A DNA stretch of 33,939 bases, taken from assembly GCA_016876015.1 (NCBI GenBank), contig VGOD01000036.1:1-33939 (forward strand), given 5' to 3'. This stretch comes from Chloroflexota bacterium. GTDB lineage: Bacteria; Chloroflexota; Anaerolineae; CG2-30-64-16. A program made the translations under genes and the position numbers. Each line of letters opens with the position of its first letter. Positions within the stretch are counted from its first letter, which is position 1. Of this stretch, positions 6,721 through 14,455 are shown piece by piece. The notes beneath the pieces are model-generated. The model ran no database searches, was not told where the DNA came from, and saw only the letters and a list, made by a program, of their open reading frames with translations.

Positions 6721-8247
6721 ATGAGCGTTGCCCAGGCGTTAAAAATCCTTTACCTTTCGGCCGAGGTTGTGCCCTTTGCCAAGACCGGCGGGCTGGCGGA
6801 TGTCGCGGGCGCGCTGCCCAAAGCGATTCGCAGCCTGGGCCACGATATTCGCATGGCCATGCCGCGCTACGGCCGCGTGGACGCCGAGAAGTTCGGCCTC
6901 AAGCGGCTGATCGAGGCGGTCGCCGTGCCCATGGACGAGCGGACCGAGTCCGCGGCGATCTGGGCTGCCAGCATCGGCGCGGGCGCGGGGCAGACGACCG
7001 TCTATTTCATCGAGAGCCCGCGGCACTTCGATCGCCAGGGCATCTATATGTATCCTGATGACGCCGAGCGGTTCATCTTCTTCTCGCGCGCCGCGCTGGA
7101 GATGTGCCGGGCATTGGATTGGCAGCCCGATGTGATCCACTGCAACGAGTGGCACACCGCGCTGATCCCGAACTGGCTGAAGACCGTCTACCGGGATGAC
7201 CCGTTCTTCAGCGCCACAGCCACGCTTTACACCGCACACAGCCTGGAATACCAGGGCATCTTCGGCTATCGCGTGCTGGAGATCGCTGGCCTGGCCGATA
7301 TGGGGTTCATCGCGCATCCCGACGTCGCGCCCGACCTGAACCAGGTCGTGGACATGATGGCGCGCGGCCTGCTCTTTGCCGACATCATCAATACGGTCAG
7401 CGAGACGCATGCGCGCGAGATCCTCACGCCGGAGTTTGGCCAGCGGCTCGATCCGATCCTGCGCGACCGTCGCGACCGGCTGTTTGGGATCCTCAACGGG
7501 ATTGACACCGAGCTCTACAATCCCGCAACCGACCCCCACCTCGTCGCGGCGTTCGATCTGAACAATCTGGAGCGCCGGCCGGCGAACAAGCACGCGTTGC
7601 AGCGAGAGGCCGCCCTGCCCGACCGTCCCGAGACGCCCCTCATCGGCGTGGTCTCGCGGCTCACCGATCAGAAGGGACTCGATCTGATCAGCGCCATCGC
7701 CGATCCACTGCTGCAACACCTGGATTGCCAGCTCGTGGTGATGGGCACCGGCGAGGCGCGCTATCACGACGCGCTGAATGCGCTCGCTGCGCGCTATCCG
7801 GGCCGGGCGGCCGTCTTTCTGACCTTCAATCGGCCGCTGGAGCAGCGCATCTATGCGGGCAGCGACATCTTCCTGATGCCCTCGAAGGTCGAGCCATCGG
7901 GCCTCAACCAGATGGTCGCGATGCGCTACGGGTGCGTGCCGGTGGTCCATGCGGTGGGCGGGCTGGCCGACAGCGTCAGCGACTTTCTCCCGGAGACCGG
8001 CGAGGGCGATGGCTTTCGCTTCCTCCAGCACGACCCGATGGCGCTCTATACCGCGGTCGTGCGCGCGGTCGAGACCTATCGCCACCGCGACGTCTGGCGT
8101 CAGTTGGTGCGCAGGTGCATGAGCGCCGATTTCTCGTGGACGCGCTCGGCCGAGAAATACGTTGACCTCTACTTCCGCGCCCTGGCCGTGCGGCGGCAGG
8201 CGGCGCGCAGTTTGGATGATTACGCGGTGATAAAACGAAGAATATAA
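6721..8247 (+). CDS. glgA: Glycogen synthase, GT5 family
   Basis: A 508-residue cytosolic glycosyltransferase that extends alpha-1,4-glucan chains from ADP-glucose. The N-terminal domain opens with KILYLSAEVVPFAKTGGLAD, whose K-T-G-G (from K21) binds the nucleotide sugar. CNEWHTALIP corresponds to the family DWHTAL block, and the C-terminal domain has VSRLTDQKGLDL and PSKVEPSGLNQMVAMRYG followed by VGGLADSV. Length is normal. Three in-frame ATGs are possible (6691, 6706, 6721); 6721 begins nearest to the conserved strand and has GAGG in front, so it is preferred with moderate certainty. No other glycogen genes are in the window. The gene is followed after 24 bases by a broken DUF3800 gene. 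Confidence 0.92.
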   Translation: MSVAQALKILYLSAEVVPFAKTGGLADVAGALPKAIRSLGHDIRMAMPRYGRVDAEKFGLKRLIEAVAVPMDERTESAAIWAASIGAGAGQTTVYFIESPRHFDRQGIYMYPDDAERFIFFSRAALEMCRALDWQPDVIHCNEWHTALIPNWLKTVYRDDPFFSATATLYTAHSLEYQGIFGYRVLEIAGLADMGFIAHPDVAPDLNQVVDMMARGLLFADIINTVSETHAREILTPEFGQRLDPILRDRRDRLFGILNGIDTELYNPATDPHLVAAFDLNNLERRPANKHALQREAALPDRPETPLIGVVSRLTDQKGLDLISAIADPLLQHLDCQLVVMGTGEARYHDALNALAARYPGRAAVFLTFNRPLEQRIYAGSDIFLMPSKVEPSGLNQMVAMRYGCVPVVHAVGGLADSVSDFLPETGEGDGFRFLQHDPMALYTAVVRAVETYRHRDVWRQLVRRCMSADFSWTRSAEKYVDLYFRALAVRRQAARSLDDYAVIKRRI

Positions 8248-8271
8248 CACGACTGACAGAAAGAGCGAAAC

Positions 8272-8972
8272 ATGCGAATTTTCTACATTGACGAAAGTGG
8301 GACAGGGCTCAAGGATCGAGCCCCCCCTTTTTTCATATTGGCGGCGATAGGTATTAAAGCCACAGATGCTCCGAGTGTTGATAGCGCAACGGCAGCACTC
8401 AAACGGCATTTGGTACGTGGGCAAAATCAGAGGACTTCGAGATCAAGGGGCGTGATATCCAACGGGGAGAGAAGCTTTTCAGCAGTCAGCGGTGGGAACA
8501 GCGTACAGAAGCCATGCGAGCGGTCGCCAGATTGATTATGGAATCGCCCTGTCGGGCCTTTGTTGTGGTGGTTGACAAGCGTGACTTGCCGGAATACGTA
8601 GCCACCGATACCGATCTGTACCGGATCGCCTTCTGGCTGCTGCTAGACATACTGGAGGCTGAACTCGTAGCGCTTCATGACGATGGTTTGCTGATGGCTG
8701 ATATGCGTTCCGATTTGCACTCCAGTGTTCAAGACCGCCGCCTGATAGATGCTTTCCAGGACTGGGTCGCCTCTCGGGCGGGACAGACACACTTTGTCCA
8801 GGTGCCTTGGTTCGGCTTCTCTGCTTTTTATGCTGGACTACAACTGGCGGACTTCGTTGCATATTTGACAGACGTCGCCTCGGGGGCGGGAGAGGCAAAC
8901 ACAAGACAACAGGAACTTCACGACGCGTTCGCGTTGCTACAATCCAAGGTCAGAATTGTGCGTATCCCTTGA
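8272..8972 (+). pseudogene. DUF3800 protein interrupted by a frameshift
   Basis: The first frame (from ATG 8272) encodes MRIFYIDESGTG...FFILAAIGI, the typical DUF3800 start with its acidic DES motif. Near 8420-8427 the homology moves to another frame (AKSEDFEIKGRDIQRGEKLF), which continues with AFVVVVDKRD and ends with LQLADFVAYLTDV, the family's C-terminal block. Adding one A to the run CAAAATC at 8422-8428 would restore one frame of about 233 residues. The change may be a real inactivating mutation or an assembly error. DUF3800 proteins are thought to be RNase H-like and often occur in mobile or defence islands. AT content here is higher than in neighbouring genes, consistent with transfer. 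Confidence 0.75.
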
Positions 8973-8979
8973 AAAAGGT

Positions 8980-9006
8980 GAGCCCCTGACACGAGGTCAG
9001 GGGCTC
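8980..9006 (+). terminator. Strong hairpin after the DUF3800 gene
   Basis: GAGCCCCTGAC (8980-8990) pairs perfectly with GTCAGGGGCTC (8996-9006) around a 5-base loop, 7 bases after the stop codon. There is no T tract after it, so it may be a non-canonical terminator or an mRNA-stabilising stem. Confidence 0.6.
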
Positions 9007-9038
9007 AGGTCATCCTGGCAGGCGCACACATTTCAGAG

Positions 9039-9102
9039 TGCTATAGATCCCCGTACAGTCCAGGGCACCTCACTAATCAGGATAATAGCACATAATCCTG
9101 AT
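9039..9102 (+). promoter_or_regulatory. Possible alaX promoter and dyad operator
   Basis: TGC-TATAGA (9039-9047) is a possible extended -10. Downstream, ATCAGGAT (9076-9083) and ATCCTGAT (9095-9102) form a perfect 8-base inverted repeat with an AT-rich 11-base centre, shaped like an operator. No convincing -35 box was found. Confidence 0.35.
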
Positions 9103-9139
9103 GGTGTCAAGAGGCATTTTGCTGCGGGATGGTACCAAG

Positions 9140-10444
9140 ATGAACATGCTAGACTCACATCGCCTTTACTACAGCGACCCTTATCTCCGCGTCTTCACCG
9201 CCCGCGTGATCGCCAGCCGGACGGTGGAGGGCAAACCGGCCGTGGCGCTTGATCGCACGGCGTTCTATCCGACCGGCGGCGGGCAACCAAACGACACGGG
9301 GACGTTGAACGGCGTTCCGATCGTGGACGTCGTCGCCGATGACGGCCTGATCTGGCACGTGCTGGCATCTGACGTGCCCAGCGTTGACGTGCCAGGCACT
9401 TCGGAAAGTGCCTGGCACGTGGGCGACGAAGTCTCTGACGTGCCAGGCGCTTCGGAAAGCGCCTGGCATGTGGGCGACGAAGTCTCTGGCGTGATTGACT
9501 GGCCTCGCCGCTTCGACCACATGCAGCAGCACACTGGCCAGCACGTCCTGTCGCAGGCGTTCATCCAGACGTACGACGCGGAGACGGTGGCGTTTCACCT
9601 GGGCGCGGCCGCCAGCACCATTGACGTGAGCCGGTCCGATCTGACGCCCGCGATGGTCGCCGCGGTGGAGGTCGCGGCGAACGCGGTTGTGGATGCCGCA
9701 CGGGCCGTGACGGCCGGCTTCGTGGCCCAGAACGAGCTAGCGAGCATCCCGCTGCGCAAGCCGCCAAAGGCGACAGCGGCGCTTCGCGTGGTGCAGGTGG
9801 CCGACTTCGATTGGTCCGCCTGCGGCGGCACGCACGTGGCGAACACCGCGCAGATCGGGCTGATCAAGATCATCGCTACCGAGCGCCGCGGGCCAGAGCT
9901 GCGCGTTGTCTTTCTGTGCGGCGGTCGCGCTCGCGCCGACTACGGCCGGTTGCAGGCGCTGGCAAGCGGGCTGGCCGCGCGCTTCACCTGCGCCCAGGAT
10001 GAGACGCCCGAGGCGGTCGAGCGGCTGGCCAATGAGAATCGCACGCTGCGCAAGGATCTCGAGGACCTGGAGGGGCAATGGGTAGAGTCGCGCGCGGCCG
10101 CGCTGTGGGCCGAGGCGACCCCGGTCGGTCATGGCCGGTTGATCGCGCAGACTCTCGACGCGCCGTTCGAGCGCGCAAAACGCGTGGCGCAGGCGCTGCG
10201 CGGCCGGCCCGGTGCGATCGTCCTGTTGGGCGTCGCGGGCGAACGGCCGCAGCTTGTCTTCACACGGGCTGACGACGTGCCGCTCAACGTCGGCGACCTC
10301 TTGCGCACAGCGGTCGCGGCTGGCGGTGGTCGCGGGGGCGGCCGGCCAGACTGGGCGCAGGGGGGCGCGCCGACCGCTGAGGGGTTGGCGCGGGCTCTGG
10401 CCGTGGCCGCCGAGCTGGCCGTCATGAACCGGTCAGCGGTCTGA
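9140..10444 (+). CDS. Alanyl-tRNA editing protein AlaX with DHHA1 domain
   Basis: A 434-residue free-standing editing protein related to the editing half of alanyl-tRNA synthetase; such proteins hydrolyse Ser-tRNA(Ala) or Gly-tRNA(Ala) in the cytosol. The N-terminal part has DRTAFYPTGGGQPNDTG. The zinc site is formed by HTGQH (H131, H135) and CGGTH (C228, H232). A coiled stretch (ENRTLRKDLEDLEGQW) leads to a C-terminal DHHA1-type domain with GGGRGGGRPDWAQGG. Start ATG 9140 is chosen by alignment to the family; ATG 9101 is in frame but lies in an inverted repeat. Residues 83-116 are unusual: two tandem 17-residue copies of DVPGxSESAWHVGDEVS encoded by a palindromic DNA repeat. The catalytic motifs lie after the insertion and look intact. 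Confidence 0.9.
   Translation: MNMLDSHRLYYSDPYLRVFTARVIASRTVEGKPAVALDRTAFYPTGGGQPNDTGTLNGVPIVDVVADDGLIWHVLASDVPSVDVPGTSESAWHVGDEVSDVPGASESAWHVGDEVSGVIDWPRRFDHMQQHTGQHVLSQAFIQTYDAETVAFHLGAAASTIDVSRSDLTPAMVAAVEVAANAVVDAARAVTAGFVAQNELASIPLRKPPKATAALRVVQVADFDWSACGGTHVANTAQIGLIKIIATERRGPELRVVFLCGGRARADYGRLQALASGLAARFTCAQDETPEAVERLANENRTLRKDLEDLEGQWVESRAAALWAEATPVGHGRLIAQTLDAPFERAKRVAQALRGRPGAIVLLGVAGERPQLVFTRADDVPLNVGDLLRTAVAAGGGRGGGRPDWAQGGAPTAEGLARALAVAAELAVMNRSAV
9386..9487 (+). repeat. Two tandem 51-bp palindromic units inside alaX
   Basis: Units 9386-9436 and 9437-9487 are exactly 51 bases (17 codons) each. Each holds a hairpin with 15-base arms and a CGGA loop: 9387-9401 with 9406-9420 (perfect), and 9438-9452 with 9457-9471 (one wobble). 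One base pair differs between copies and changes on both arms (A-T in the first, G-C in the second). The core GTGCCAGGC...GCCTGGCAC is also found at 21968-21999. Confidence 0.95.
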
Positions 10445-10470
10445 GCGGCCGCAGCAGAACGAGGTAAATC

Positions 10471-11367
10471 ATGCGCGAAATCACTCCCGGCATTTTCATC
10501 GAAACCGATCATCGCGGGGCCAACTACAGCGGCATCGTGACGGACGTAGGCGTGATCGTCATTGATACGCCCATCGTGCCTAACCAGGCCAGAGCGTTTC
10601 GCGATGAGCTGCGCCGCGTCTCCGGCGGCAAGCCGTTCCTGTATCTCATCAATACCGACCATCACCGCGGTCACATCCTGGGCAACCAATACTTCCAGCC
10701 GACGCCGGTGGTGGCGCACGAGCTCGCGTGGAAGCACATGAAGGGCTACGGCGACAACTTCAAGCAACGCGTGGTGGACTCCTTCAAGAAGGAGCCGGAG
10801 GTTCAGGCCCAACTGACCGACATCCAGATCATCGTGCCGAAGGTGACCTTCTCGCATCGGCTGGACATCGTGCGCGGAGGCCGCGATCTGCGTATCATCC
10901 GCATCGGCGGCCACACGGCCGCCACGTCGGTCGTCTGGATGCCCGACGAGAAGCTGCTCTTCGTCGGCGATGCGGTCTGGGTGGATCAGCACCCCTACAT
11001 GGCGCAGGCCAATTCCAAGGAGTGGCTGGACGGGCTGACCTTCATCCGCAAGCTGAAAGCCGATCGGATCGTGCCAGGCCGCGGTCCGGTGTGCGGCCGC
11101 GACGCGACCGAGCGCATGTCGGAATACATCCGCTTCATGCGCGCACGGGTGCGGACGAGCTATCGCCAGGGCAAGACCAAGCAAGAAACCACGCCAGTCG
11201 TGTTGCGCGAGATCGCCGGTTGGTTTCCCATCTCGCCCGCCATCAAATCCAAGACCGAGTCGCAGATCAAACAGGGCATCGGCCGCATCTGGAACGAGCT
11301 GGAAAAGGCCAGCCGCCTGAAGGAAAAGGCCGCGGCCGAGGCTGGCGAGGCGGGGGAGGAAGCGTAG
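10471..11367 (+). CDS. Metallo-beta-lactamase-fold protein with altered metal ligands
   Basis: A 298-residue MBL-fold protein: VGVIVIDTPIVPNQA, LINTDHHRGHILGNQYF, GGHTAATSVVWMPDE, LLFVGDAVW and IVPGRGPVCGR follow one another in the usual order. The first metal motif is normally H-x-H-x-D-H; here it reads D63-H-H65-R-G67-H68. H148 and D167 are kept, but the last ligand in the PGHGP loop is R204. Three usual ligands are therefore replaced, so hydrolase activity or metal content may differ from the family norm. The C-terminal 80 residues are a basic, helical extension rich in Lys, Ala and Glu. It lies 26 bases after alaX and 35 bases before the TPR gene, on one probable transcript. Confidence 0.85.
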   Translation: MREITPGIFIETDHRGANYSGIVTDVGVIVIDTPIVPNQARAFRDELRRVSGGKPFLYLINTDHHRGHILGNQYFQPTPVVAHELAWKHMKGYGDNFKQRVVDSFKKEPEVQAQLTDIQIIVPKVTFSHRLDIVRGGRDLRIIRIGGHTAATSVVWMPDEKLLFVGDAVWVDQHPYMAQANSKEWLDGLTFIRKLKADRIVPGRGPVCGRDATERMSEYIRFMRARVRTSYRQGKTKQETTPVVLREIAGWFPISPAIKSKTESQIKQGIGRIWNELEKASRLKEKAAAEAGEAGEEA

Positions 11368-11402
11368 TCCGTAGTGCGTAGTTAGCAAACAGAGGTTGTT
11401 CT

Positions 11403-12383
11403 ATGGCTCAAGCAATCCGTGGCGAACGGGTGACGCCCGCCGACGAGCTGCGAGAGCGGCTGACGGCGTCCGAGAAGTTGGTGGTCAATCTGCGCGGCAA
11501 GGGCGCCGCGGCGTTGGATCTACTCCGTGATCTGGATTGGATCGCCGAGGTATGGCCGCAATTGGAGGAGGCCGGCCTTGACCTGCGGCCCGAAGAAGGG
11601 CGCTGGCAAACGCTGCAAGCTGACGTGCGCAAGCGCGCGGCCGTGCTGCTGGCCGAACTGCGCGCGGTCGGCGGGCTGCCGGCCGCCAGGGCCAAACATC
11701 ACCCCGACCAGCAGGCCAACTGGTGGTGGTATCTGGCCGAAGAGACGCGCGCCGCGAATGTGCGGCGGCTCGTGCGGTCAGTCGTGACCCTGGCCGCCGT
11801 GGTCGCGCTGGGCGCGCTGCTGTTGTTCCTCTTCAACAAACTGTTCCCGGTTGATCCACAGGTCCGGGCCGCCATGGTCAAAATGAACAGCGGCCAGCAG
11901 AAGATCGAGCGCGGGGCCGATCTGGCGGACGCGGCGGCCGATTTCCAGGAGGCCGCCAGCCTGACGCCGGATGATCCCGATCCGTGGCTCTGGCTCGGCG
12001 CGGTCCAGCAGAAGCTGGGTGATGCGGCCGCCGCGCAGACCAGCTTCGAGAAGGCGCGGGCGCTCGCGGCCAGCGAGCTGGACTTTCATGGCGCGCGCAT
12101 CCCCGTCTACGCGGCGTTGCAGATGTACGGCGAGGCTGAGGCCGCGGCGAAGGCGGCGCTGGCGATTGATCCCGACAGCCCGCAGGTCCACTACTACCTG
12201 GCTGGCGTGTATGAGGCCCAGGGCAAACTCACAGAGGCGATCGCCACATTGCAGCGCGCGTCCGAGCTGGCCGACACCCGCAACCAGGCCGAATTGACGG
12301 CCATGGCGCGCTATCGCCTGGCGATCATGATGCAGCAGGCGCAGGTGAAGGCCATCGGGCCGACCGCGACGCCGGTCCGCTGA
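11403..12383 (+). CDS. Single-pass membrane protein with C-terminal TPR repeats
   Basis: A 326-residue protein of unknown function. Residues 1-115 are hydrophilic and helical, probably cytoplasmic (RLTASEKLVVNLRGKGAAAL). One transmembrane helix follows at about 124-145 (VVTLAAVVALGALLLFLFNK). The rest contains about four TPR-like helical pairs (ADAAADFQEAASLTPDDPDP, WLWLGAVQQKLGDAAAAQTS, VHYYLAGVYEAQGKLTEAIA), a protein-binding scaffold probably outside the membrane. Basic residues before the helix favour an N-in orientation. The ATG at 11403 has AGAGG in front. Between the MBL stop and this start is a short run built on GTAGT and CGTAGT. The SWIM gene begins 17 bases after its stop, so the two are probably made together. 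Confidence 0.8.
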   Translation: MAQAIRGERVTPADELRERLTASEKLVVNLRGKGAAALDLLRDLDWIAEVWPQLEEAGLDLRPEEGRWQTLQADVRKRAAVLLAELRAVGGLPAARAKHHPDQQANWWWYLAEETRAANVRRLVRSVVTLAAVVALGALLLFLFNKLFPVDPQVRAAMVKMNSGQQKIERGADLADAAADFQEAASLTPDDPDPWLWLGAVQQKLGDAAAAQTSFEKARALAASELDFHGARIPVYAALQMYGEAEAAAKAALAIDPDSPQVHYYLAGVYEAQGKLTEAIATLQRASELADTRNQAELTAMARYRLAIMMQQAQVKAIGPTATPVR

Positions 12384-12400
12384 AGACAGGAGCGCGTGCC

Positions 12401-14401
12401 ATGTCTATCCCCAGGCTCACCGAGACGGTCATCCGTCAGGGCGCGACGTCAGAATCGTACCGCAGGGGCGAGGAATACTATGCCAACGCGGCGGTCGGCG
12501 ACCTGGCGCTGCGCGGGAACGTGTTAGAAGCTGAAGTCGAAGGCAGTCAGTACCAGCCCTACGCGGTCCGCATCACCTTCGACGCTGGCGGGATCGTCGC
12601 CGCCACTTGCTCCTGCCCGTATGGTTGGGGCGGCTGGTGCAAGCACATCGTCGCGGCGCTGCTGGCCTATTTGCACGAGCCGGACCAGGTCGAGGTTCGA
12701 CCGCCAGTGCAGGAACTGCTGGACGGACTGAGCCGCGATCAGTTGCACGCGCTGGTGGTGTACCTGGCCGAACAGGATCCCAGCCTGGTGGACGTCATCG
12801 GGAGCCGCGTGGAGTCGTGGCGCGGTCTGGCGCTGCCTGTGGCGGCCGACGGTTTGCCGGCGGTGGTCCAGCCTTCTGCTTCCCCCGGCCCCAGGCCGTC
12901 TGCCGGCCCGGCCGGGGTTCGAGATCGCGCGCAACCGGCTGCCGAGGCCGCCGTGCGCCGGACGTCGGTGGATCCGCTGCCGTTCCGCCGCCAGGTGCAG
13001 CGCGCTCTCAGCTCACTCGATCACATGCGATCCTCGGAAGCCTATTGGCACGTCGGCGAGGTGGCAGACAAGGTTCTGGACCTGGTGGATCAGGCGTGGG
13101 AGTTCGTCAAGGCTGGCGATGGCCGCAATGCCCTGGTGATCCTGGAAGCGATCACCGATGAGTACGTGGAAGGATGGGTGGACCTGGATGATTCGGACGG
13201 CGAAGCGAGTTCTTTGTTTTCGGAGCTGGACAGGCCGTGGACCGAGGCGATTTTAACCGCCGATCTGACCCCAGCCGAGCGCACGCAGTGGCAGAGCAGG
13301 CTGGCGGAATGGCAAGCCGAACTCGACAACTACAGCATAGATGAGGTGTTCGCCGCCGCGCGCCTGGCGTGCGAGCTGGGGTGGGACGATCCGCATTTCC
13401 AGCGCGCTTCGCGAGGTGAGATCAGCCCGCCGGGCGCTGAGCTGCGCCGGTCGTCGCGCAAGCCGGAGCGCGAAGAGCGTGAGGAGTGGGACGAAGATGA
13501 GGAATGGGACGACGGCGAGGAGTGGGACGAGGACGAAGAGGAGGAGTGGGACGAGGATGAAGATGATTGGTCCGATATGGAGATCGAGTTAACTCAGGCG
13601 AGGCTGGCGATCCTGGAGCGGCAGGGCCGCATCGAGGAGTATCTCAACCTGGCGTCGGCCAGCGGGCTGCAGGTGTCGTATCTGACCATGTTAGTCAAGC
13701 TGGGGCGCACGGAAGAAGCGGTGGAACAGGGGCTGCGTTCGCTGCTCACGGCCGGCGCCGCCTTCGAGCTGGCCAAGGCGCTTCGCGAGCAAGGCGATCT
13801 GGCAGCCGCGCTGCGCATCGCTGAGCATGGCCTGACTCTCTCCCCAACTCAGAGCAAGTCGGCCCTGGCGTCGTGGACGAGTGATCTGGCGAGCGGCCTG
13901 GGCGACGAGGCGACGGCGCTGCGAACTGCGGTGATTGCGTTCAAGGAGGATCCAACCCTGGCCGCCTATCTGAAGATGCAGGAGCGGGCCGGCGCGACCT
14001 GGCCGACGTTGCGAACCGAGATCCTCGAGACCGTGCGCGGGATCACGTCGGCCGGCTCTGAGGCCAAGATCGAGATCTTCCTGCACGAAGGTCTGCTGGA
14101 TGACGCCATAGCTGCGGTCGGCGACTACACGCCTTACGGCATTCTCGAACGGCTTGCGGATGCCGCGGTCGAGCACCGCCCAGACTGGGTGATCCAGCTC
14201 GCGCGCGGGCAGGCCGACAGGATCATGGATGCGGGCAAGGCCGATCGCTACGAGTATGCCGTGCGCTGGCTGGGTCGCGCTCGCGCCGCGTATCGCGCAG
14301 CCGGTCGCGAGGCGGAATGGCGCGCCTGCCTGACCGCGATCCGGACGCGGCACGGCCGCAAGTACAAGCTGATGGCTCTGCTAGATCGGTTGGGGAAATG
14401 A
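12401..14401 (+). CDS. SWIM zinc-finger protein with acidic repeat and helical C-terminus
   Basis: A 666-residue cytosolic protein. The SWIM zinc finger is C70-x-C72-x7-C80-x-H82 in ATCSCPYGWGGWCKHIVAAL; such fingers bind nucleic acid or protein partners. An alanine/proline-rich linker follows, then a helical middle part. Residues of about 358-390 are a highly acidic tandem repeat built on EEWDED units, with Trp every 6 to 8 residues. The C-terminal half is TPR-like (LAILERQGRIEEYLNLASAS; AFELAKALREQGDLAAALRI). The ATG at 12401 has AGGAG in front. It is the last gene of the run from alaX and ends at a strong hairpin facing the phosphatase gene. The exact role is unknown. Confidence 0.85.
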   Translation: MSIPRLTETVIRQGATSESYRRGEEYYANAAVGDLALRGNVLEAEVEGSQYQPYAVRITFDAGGIVAATCSCPYGWGGWCKHIVAALLAYLHEPDQVEVRPPVQELLDGLSRDQLHALVVYLAEQDPSLVDVIGSRVESWRGLALPVAADGLPAVVQPSASPGPRPSAGPAGVRDRAQPAAEAAVRRTSVDPLPFRRQVQRALSSLDHMRSSEAYWHVGEVADKVLDLVDQAWEFVKAGDGRNALVILEAITDEYVEGWVDLDDSDGEASSLFSELDRPWTEAILTADLTPAERTQWQSRLAEWQAELDNYSIDEVFAAARLACELGWDDPHFQRASRGEISPPGAELRRSSRKPEREEREEWDEDEEWDDGEEWDEDEEEEWDEDEDDWSDMEIELTQARLAILERQGRIEEYLNLASASGLQVSYLTMLVKLGRTEEAVEQGLRSLLTAGAAFELAKALREQGDLAAALRIAEHGLTLSPTQSKSALASWTSDLASGLGDEATALRTAVIAFKEDPTLAAYLKMQERAGATWPTLRTEILETVRGITSAGSEAKIEIFLHEGLLDDAIAAVGDYTPYGILERLADAAVEHRPDWVIQLARGQADRIMDAGKADRYEYAVRWLGRARAAYRAAGREAEWRACLTAIRTRHGRKYKLMALLDRLGK

Positions 14402-14455
14402 AACCCACCAAGCGCCCGGCACTTCCGAAGCGCCGGCGCTTGGTGGGTGATTTTC
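14401..14455. terminator. Bidirectional hairpin terminator of the palindromic repeat family
   Basis: ACCCACCAAGCGCC (14403-14416) pairs perfectly with GGCGCTTGGTGGGT (14435-14448). The inner loop carries CGGCACTTCCGAAGCGCCG, which resembles the repeat in alaX. A-rich and T-rich flanks (AAA before, TTTT after) suit termination from both strands. It lies between the convergent SWIM and phosphatase genes. Confidence 0.8.

Noticed and set aside
6739..8424. Minus-strand open frame of 561 codons opposite glgA
   Set aside because: It has no recognisable motif and mirrors glgA codons; the glgA motifs on the plus strand settle it.
9386..9487. CRISPR or a simple coding repeat
   Set aside because: There are only two units, directly adjacent without spacers, with a palindrome shared with intergenic copies; this is neither a CRISPR array nor a usual protein repeat.
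11368..11402. GTAGT/CGTAGT run between the MBL and TPR genes
   Set aside because: Only a few units; too short to call a repeat array, although similar runs may exist elsewhere in the genome.
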